Shown here one piece after another: positions 7,901 through 9,659 of a stretch of DNA of 9,659 bases. The notes below the pieces were generated by a model. That model was not told the origin of the DNA, made no database searches, and saw only the letters and a program-made list of their open reading frames with translations. Position 1 is the stretch's first letter. Each line of letters begins with the position of its first letter. The stretch comes from Bacteroidaceae bacterium (GTDB lineage Bacteria > Bacteroidota > Bacteroidia > Bacteroidales > Bacteroidaceae). The stretch is from the NCBI GenBank assembly GCA_016284115.1, contig JAEEOD010000299.1:1-9659 (forward strand), in the 5' to 3' direction. Made by a program: the position numbers and the translations under genes.

Positions 7901-9659
7901 CAATATATTGGGACGCATACCATAACGTTCTACCAAACGTGTCAGTGGATATACACTATAATCGAAGGTCGTATTTAACTGCTCATTCATCTTGCTGACA
8001 AGCTCTCCAAAGTCAGCCATCTTACGCTGGGCTTCCAAATCGTAGGTTGATATGACAGGTAGCGTCTTCACATACATACCGATGGTATTCATCATATCAG
8101 CAGTCTGTCGGCCATGATGAATGGTTGTAATGAGAATGTTATCCTCACGTGTTAGACGATGAAGTACTTGCATGAACGCTGTAATGAAATAGTTGCTTAC
8201 CAAAAGGTCATGCTTCCTACAAAAATCATCCACTATAGCCTGTGGAACAGTAACATCTATATGATGTTCTATAGACTGTTCACTTTCAGGATGTGCCGAC
8301 TTTGGATAGAGGATACTCTCAGCACCAGAAAGCAGGTCATCAAACCATCTCTCTGCCGCCTTACCATTCTCACTATCCAACCAAGCCTTTTCATCCAAAG
8401 CATAGTCAAAAGCGGTATAGCGCTCACTTTCTAACTCAGATTGTTCTAGGGCTTCCTGCAAATGCTGCCTGAAAATCATTCGCGAAGCACCGTCATTGAT
8501 AATATGGTGAATATCAACAAAAAGGAAGCACTGACTAGGCGACTGGATAATCTCAAAACGATAAAGATCTTCTCCCAAGAGATTGAAGGGCTTCACACGC
8601 TGTTCAAAATCAGTCTCCGTCGGTTCGAAACTGAGTGTAGTCATTGTAATTGTCACAGGGGCATCGTCACGACGTTGCTGCATCACGTCACCGTCTTTCT
8701 TCACTAGATGAGTCTTAAGATACGGATGAGCTTCCATGACCTTTAAGAGAGCTTCATGTACTTGCTCTGTAGAATAAGAGCCCATCGGTATGACCTCGGG
8801 GATATTATATTGAATAGCATCACTATTCAACTCCCAATCAATAAAAACGCCGCGCTGATTCTCGGTTATAGGATAATAGTCCTGATGTTCATGGGTGTGT
8901 GTCCATTGTTCAGAATCTTTTCCTCCATGTTCCATCCAGTCAATTATCTCGCGAATGGTGGGTTGTTCCAGTATTTTCTTAGTGGGTACACTCTTACCCA
9001 TATTCTGTTGGATCATGGCACTCAGACGCATAGCGGTGAGCGAAGTCATACCTACAGAAACAAGATTCGTGGTCACACCAAATTTGTCATGTTTCAACAG
9101 TTCTATTGCCATATCCAGTAATTGCTGTTCCGTCTCATTGGAAGGTGGAACAATTTCTGTGGCTTTGATTTCAGGCATAGGTAGCTGTTTACGATTTACC
9201 TTTCCATTAGGAGTCATCGGCATCACATCCATCAGCACATAGGTATCAGGCACCATATAGTCGGCCAATGCCGAACTCTGCAGTGCTTTGCGGATGTATT
9301 CATCGGTAATGTCGGAACCTTCTACCCGTGTGTAATACAACACAAGGCGGTCTGTACCCAATACCTTCTTCACCTCAGCAGCTGCCTGCTGTATACCTTC
9401 TATTTGCAGTGCCTTGCTCTCTATCTCACCTAACTCAATACGGAAACCGCGCAACTTCACCTGAAAATCGATACGTCCCATGTATTCCAAGTCTCCCTGC
9501 TCGTTAAAGCGGCATAGGTCGCCGGAATGATACATCCGAACGGGACGCCCCCACCGGTCTTTGCTCACAAATGGACAATCCACAAACGACTGTGCGGTGC
9601 GTTCCGGCAATCGCCAATAGCCACGTCCTACCTGAATACCTGCTACACACAACTCACCC
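1988..9659 (-). CDS. Multimodular nonribosomal peptide synthetase with terminal Cys-type thioesterase (5' end beyond window)
   Basis: A cytoplasmic assembly-line enzyme that activates amino acids as adenylates, loads them on phosphopantetheine arms and joins them. The frame is open to the right edge. The TTG at 9652 is inside an adenylation domain (motif A7, GELCVAG), so the true start lies outside. Counting that TTG codon as residue 1, the layout is: A1 tail 1-157, PCP1 about 168-242 (Ser204), C1 about 257-680 (HHIINDG 382-388), A2 about 690-1186, PCP2 about 1192-1268 (Ser1230), C2 about 1284-1700 (HHTIFDG 1408-1414), A3 about 1718-2206, PCP3 about 2218-2290 (Ser2253), thioesterase about 2300-2554. 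No frameshift or stop interrupts it. No epimerisation, N-methylation or reductase domain is visible. Being last in the chain, the thioesterase shows that this is the final synthetase of the pathway. ATGA overlap with the ABC ATPase suggests product export. The product is unknown; I do not recognise the gene as a named synthetase. Confidence 0.97.
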   Translation of the reverse strand, partial: GELCVAGIQVGRGYWRLPERTAQSFVDCPFVSKDRWGRPVRMYHSGDLCRFNEQGDLEYMGRIDFQVKLRGFRIELGEIESKALQIEGIQQAAAEVKKVLGTDRLVLYYTRVEGSDITDEYIRKALQSSALADYMVPDTYVLMDVMPMTPNGKVNRKQLPMPEIKATEIVPPSNETEQQLLDMAIELLKHDKFGVTTNLVSVGMTSLTAMRLSAMIQQNMGKSVPTKKILEQPTIREIIDWMEHGGKDSEQWTHTHEHQDYYPITENQRGVFIDWELNSDAIQYNIPEVIPMGSYSTEQVHEALLKVMEAHPYLKTHLVKKDGDVMQQRRDDAPVTITMTTLSFEPTETDFEQRVKPFNLLGEDLYRFEIIQSPSQCFLFVDIHHIINDGASRMIFRQHLQEALEQSELESERYTAFDYALDEKAWLDSENGKAAERWFDDLLSGAESILYPKSAHPESEQSIEHHIDVTVPQAIVDDFCRKHDLLVSNYFITAFMQVLHRLTREDNILITTIHHGRQTADMMNTIGMYVKTLPVISTYDLEAQRKMADFGELVSKMNEQLNTTFDYSVYPLTRLVERYGMRPNILFEWQVFDGEGTPEESESSTNPDAEAVAKIPITLSVYKASESEYALGIGYDSSLYNAADMDIVLKAMKELCEKAATEERFYEISLVPEDKRKVLIEQSAGPRMDIDFTKTYMDHFLTRAVQCPDSLAVADGNSQITYAQLNRYSDLIAQRLISLGVKKHDFVGVMIERSKEFPVCVFGIHKAAAAYLPLDIEYPNERLQYMLEDSETRVLITTHTVLEEKRKEGDFNADTIIYLDEIDWEKDSATVEPINLCSPDCYTYIIYTSGSTGKPKGVVLHHKGLLNYIFSTIEELHLTAEDRISSHRSFSFDSHIEDLYAILLLGGSLHIMPEEIRKDLQAIRNFVIDHQITGGGYTTSIATMLVNTFDMPVRYLSAIGEKLMGVVSRNAQIINAYGPTECTDHITIHYLEKDKVYRDIPIGHVIANSWCFIVDSAGQLAPMGACGELCIAGIQVGIGYWHLPERSAQSFVDCPFVEKNIDDTPVRMYHTGDLARFNEYGELECLGRIDNQVKLRGYRVELGEIETEAMKVDGIQQAVAMIRDINNDKHLVLYYTVDEGKSVSDEQIDVHMRASKLPAYMVPEVYMYVEAMPRTPNGKINRRGLPTPMLSIGDIVEPETEMEQRLFDIACEVLNSNHFGVTTNLMSIGMNSLSAMRLSAAIHGHLDIIIPTKNILQTPTIRDMAAMTEYSEELEKTLAVVHAPRDYYPITENQRGVYVDWEMNRDTTQYNIPYVKRLDGITVDALEQALEAVVNAHPYLKTHFVIMEDDVMQQRRDDAPVAIQHSTISDEPSKDYFQEKVRPFNLLDDDLYRFDIVQTPTTVWLFMDVHHTIFDGGSLLVFLSELQRALEHETLIPETYTAWDRALDEQEMQASGKATEAQTYFDNVLGDAEIASYPRSSGCNGSGNKAAKHTLLLDTVGISAYCRRNNLTENSFFMAVTSLLLQRITREDHVIFTSISNGRINIRMQEIIGMFVQTLPVVSPDCKGSFAELASDIQNQYFKTQSYCGIFPYTRLVERFPANPEIMFAYQGIQGLEDALSENDDNSSDDGYGMELDVVKMPLTITVLPYGTDMFNLVLEYSADLYSKEDMSRFAEMFSFIVQQACGTDAPVNTFRLTDAAEEEALTLLGKGKVLTYDKTETLPDILHRQALATPDNIYVVYKDRSYTYRQVDEITDRLARYLVNLGLKHEQAVGVMIDRSELLVIYSMAVMKAGGSYMPLDSHFPEDRLMFMTEDAQVDFILSEGSLFSDTLPDFKGTVITREQIQWAFDGEDRYAESVLPQVKPNDRMVILFTSGSTGKPKGVELEQHGIVNYCHWYVKEFQLTAADRAVGYANYGFDAHMIDIYPVMLVGASTYILPDNMRLDLNAMNNYMEENGLSVAFMTTQIGCQIATLFDNKSLRVLSTGGEKMPPITPPTNYRFVNPYGPTECSLFSTFYDVKSFFEGEFIGGPLDNYQLYIIDKTRHLVPEGLPGELLIAGEGVGRGYLNRPDLTEDKFIMFNGQRAYRSGDLVRWAVDPRDGSKQIEFLGRIDNQVKLRGLRIELGEIENRVAAFKGIKQVCVDVKEVGGGQNLVCYYTVDKDVVVYEPSLKEWVADALAAFMVPEVFVLLEEMPLTPNGKVNRRKLPLPEVSFQLDNIPPENAEEETLLEITRTLLKRDDFGVTDNLIQLGLTSLMAIKVIVKAVQFNINIKVDDLLKARTVRDVLDTRMSIGSWYNMYDPAKPLVVFVHGYTEFVHTKHYLNELIKYFSVFQIEWIGDHFDYLFEDADMNEVIEMYYTILDIYLPIDAKIAAFTGHCFGGELAYRLCVKWSKMHDQMPVVSMLDTTWTRFNKYPNEWTKIMPYLPLEAMKKIDPDIETKFKHTVKMTQVVGQILKSPEVPLYGGKVLLHKALLHDEDNNKAEVINKYKELGVSFSDIPEEVLNEFLAPEKIIDNEAFWKEEKPDIIVYHVDGSHLGMLESEYVAMYVSHLKEEL
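1991..2755 (-). other. Terminal type I thioesterase domain with cysteine nucleophile
   Basis: An alpha/beta-hydrolase release domain of about 255 residues, normal for NRPS thioesterases. The first strand and oxyanion-hole turn are at VVFVHGYT (2305-2312). The nucleophile elbow reads GHCFGG (2375-2380), so the residue that takes the acyl chain is Cys2377 and not the usual Ser; its codon is TGC at 2524-2522. The likely triad partners are Asp2404 (end of the following strand, MLDTTW) and His2534 (GSHLGML). The lid region lies between them, at about 2410-2520. A working Cys-Asp-His triad is inferred from position only. Release by hydrolysis, macrocyclisation or strained-ring formation cannot be told apart from sequence. 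Confidence 0.92.
2783..5803 (-). other. NRPS module 3: C2-A3-PCP3
   Basis: C2 (YYPITENQRGV at 1285-1295, HHTIFDG at 1408-1414) is a close relative of C1. A3 has the full set of core motifs: FTSGSTGKPKG (1872-1882), PYGPTE (2003-2008), YRSGDL (2085-2090), GRIDNQVKLRG (2108-2118) and A10 Lys2199. Aligned by eye to GrsA, the pocket reads D, A, I, F, S, G, P, L, F, K (Asp1918, Ala1919, Ile1922, Phe1961, Ser1983, Gly1985, Pro2003, Leu2011, Phe2012, Lys2199). This is a hydrophobic pocket whose D-A-x-F start resembles aliphatic (Leu/Ile/Val-like) codes, but it is not an exact match to any I recall. PCP3 carries GLTS with Ser2253 and hands the finished chain to the thioesterase. Confidence 0.93.
4985..6574 (-). 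repeat. Diverged intragenic module repeat, copy 2 (A2 tail-PCP2-C2)
   Basis: Partner of the copy at 9652-8063, in the same orientation and domain order. Shared unusual strings include LPER.AQSFVDCPF in the A domain, DYYPITENQRGV at the start of the C domain and VMQQRRDDAPV inside it. The register breaks later in the C domain: TRLVER is offset by 1,021 residues. This dates the duplication as old but well constrained. Confidence 0.8.
5849..8884 (-). other. NRPS module 2: C1-A2-PCP2
   Basis: C1 begins at YYPITENQRGV (259-269), which keeps the conserved Gln and Arg of the first C motif, and has the catalytic HHIINDG (His383 is the second, catalytic-type His). A2 shows the phosphate-binding loop YTSGSTGKPKG (845-855), AYGPTE (974-979), YHTGDL (1067-1072) and A10 Lys1177. 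Aligning by eye to GrsA PheA, the ten pocket residues read D, S, E, G, S, I, A, D, H, K (Asp891, Ser892, Glu895, Gly934, Ser955, Ile957, Ala974, Asp982, His983, Lys1177). Asp at the first position fits an alpha-amino acid. Glu895 and Asp982 make the pocket acidic, weakly suggesting a basic or polar side chain. I recall no standard code that matches. PCP2 has GMNS with Ser1230. Confidence 0.93.
8063..9652 (-). repeat. Diverged intragenic module repeat, copy 1 (A1 tail-PCP1-C1)
   Basis: Protein-level repeat with copy 2 at a constant offset of 1,026 residues (3,078 bases). Lys151/Lys1177, Ser204/Ser1230, His382/His1408 and Gly525/Gly1551 all keep this spacing, so there is no net insertion or deletion across about 525 residues. 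In the first 60 aligned residues 44 are identical by hand count. The DNA has diverged too far to be a recent copy. Confidence 0.8.
8927..9659 (-). other. NRPS module 1 remnant: adenylation C-terminal part plus carrier protein (A1-PCP1)
   Basis: The window opens inside A1 at motif A7. A8 (GRIDFQVKLRGFRIELGEIE, 59-78) and A10 (NGKVNRK with catalytic-type Lys151) are intact, so the hinge and small lobe are complete in sequence. The substrate pocket (A4-A5 region) is outside, so specificity cannot be guessed. PCP1 follows, with the phosphopantetheine site in GMTS (Ser204). Whether a condensation domain precedes A1, making this an elongation and not a loading module, cannot be seen. Confidence 0.93.

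Noticed and set aside
9650..9652. TTG as a start codon for the NRPS
   Set aside because: It falls inside adenylation motif A7, and the frame continues in the family sequence (Gly-Glu before it) to the window edge. The gene start lies outside.
1988..9659. Epimerisation, methyltransferase or terminal reductase domain
   Set aside because: All stretches between C, A and PCP domains are short linkers. The last domain has a thioesterase elbow and triad and no NAD(P)-binding GxxGxxG reductase motif.
1..9659. CRISPR array, tRNA, rRNA, insertion sequence or riboswitch
   Set aside because: Nearly every base is in coding sequence with intact domain motifs. No short direct repeats with spacers, cloverleaf or transposase were seen.

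Overview
The window is the 3' part of one operon read entirely on the minus strand (right to left). It carries the end of a large nonribosomal peptide synthetase (NRPS) gene, then a MacB/LolD-type ABC ATPase, a four-helix FtsX/MacB-type permease, and the first 19 codons of what looks like a second permease. The permease and ATPase style (separate ATPase, tandem FtsX-like permeases, little use of strong Shine-Dalgarno sites) suggests a Bacteroidales bacterium, perhaps Prevotella-like. This is an impression from protein style, since no marker gene is present.

Region by region: 9659-1988 (minus) encodes 2,556 complete codons of an NRPS whose N-terminus lies beyond the right edge. The visible order is A1 (C-terminal part only) - PCP1 - C1 - A2 - PCP2 - C2 - A3 - PCP3 - TE. 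All three carrier serines, both HHxxxDG condensation motifs and the A10 lysines are intact. No epimerisation, methylation or reductase domain is seen. The ATPase (1991-1317) and permease (1320-94) each start inside the stop codon of the gene before, with the same 4-base ATGA overlap. After a 36-base gap a new minus-strand reading frame starts at 57 and runs off the left edge.

How it works together: the synthetase would extend a peptidyl chain by at least two residues after the module-1 residue and release it with the terminal thioesterase. The coupled ABC transporter is the obvious candidate for exporting the product or protecting the producer. Residue numbers below count from the TTG codon at 9652 as residue 1 (not a real start).

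The most notable point is that the thioesterase nucleophile is cysteine (GHCFGG, Cys2377) instead of serine. In a few characterised NRPSs such a cysteine goes with strained-ring or otherwise unusual release chemistry. Other points of interest are a near-perfect 1,026-residue register between the first two repeated units, a third adenylation domain of clearly different lineage, and binding-pocket signatures that match no standard code I recall.
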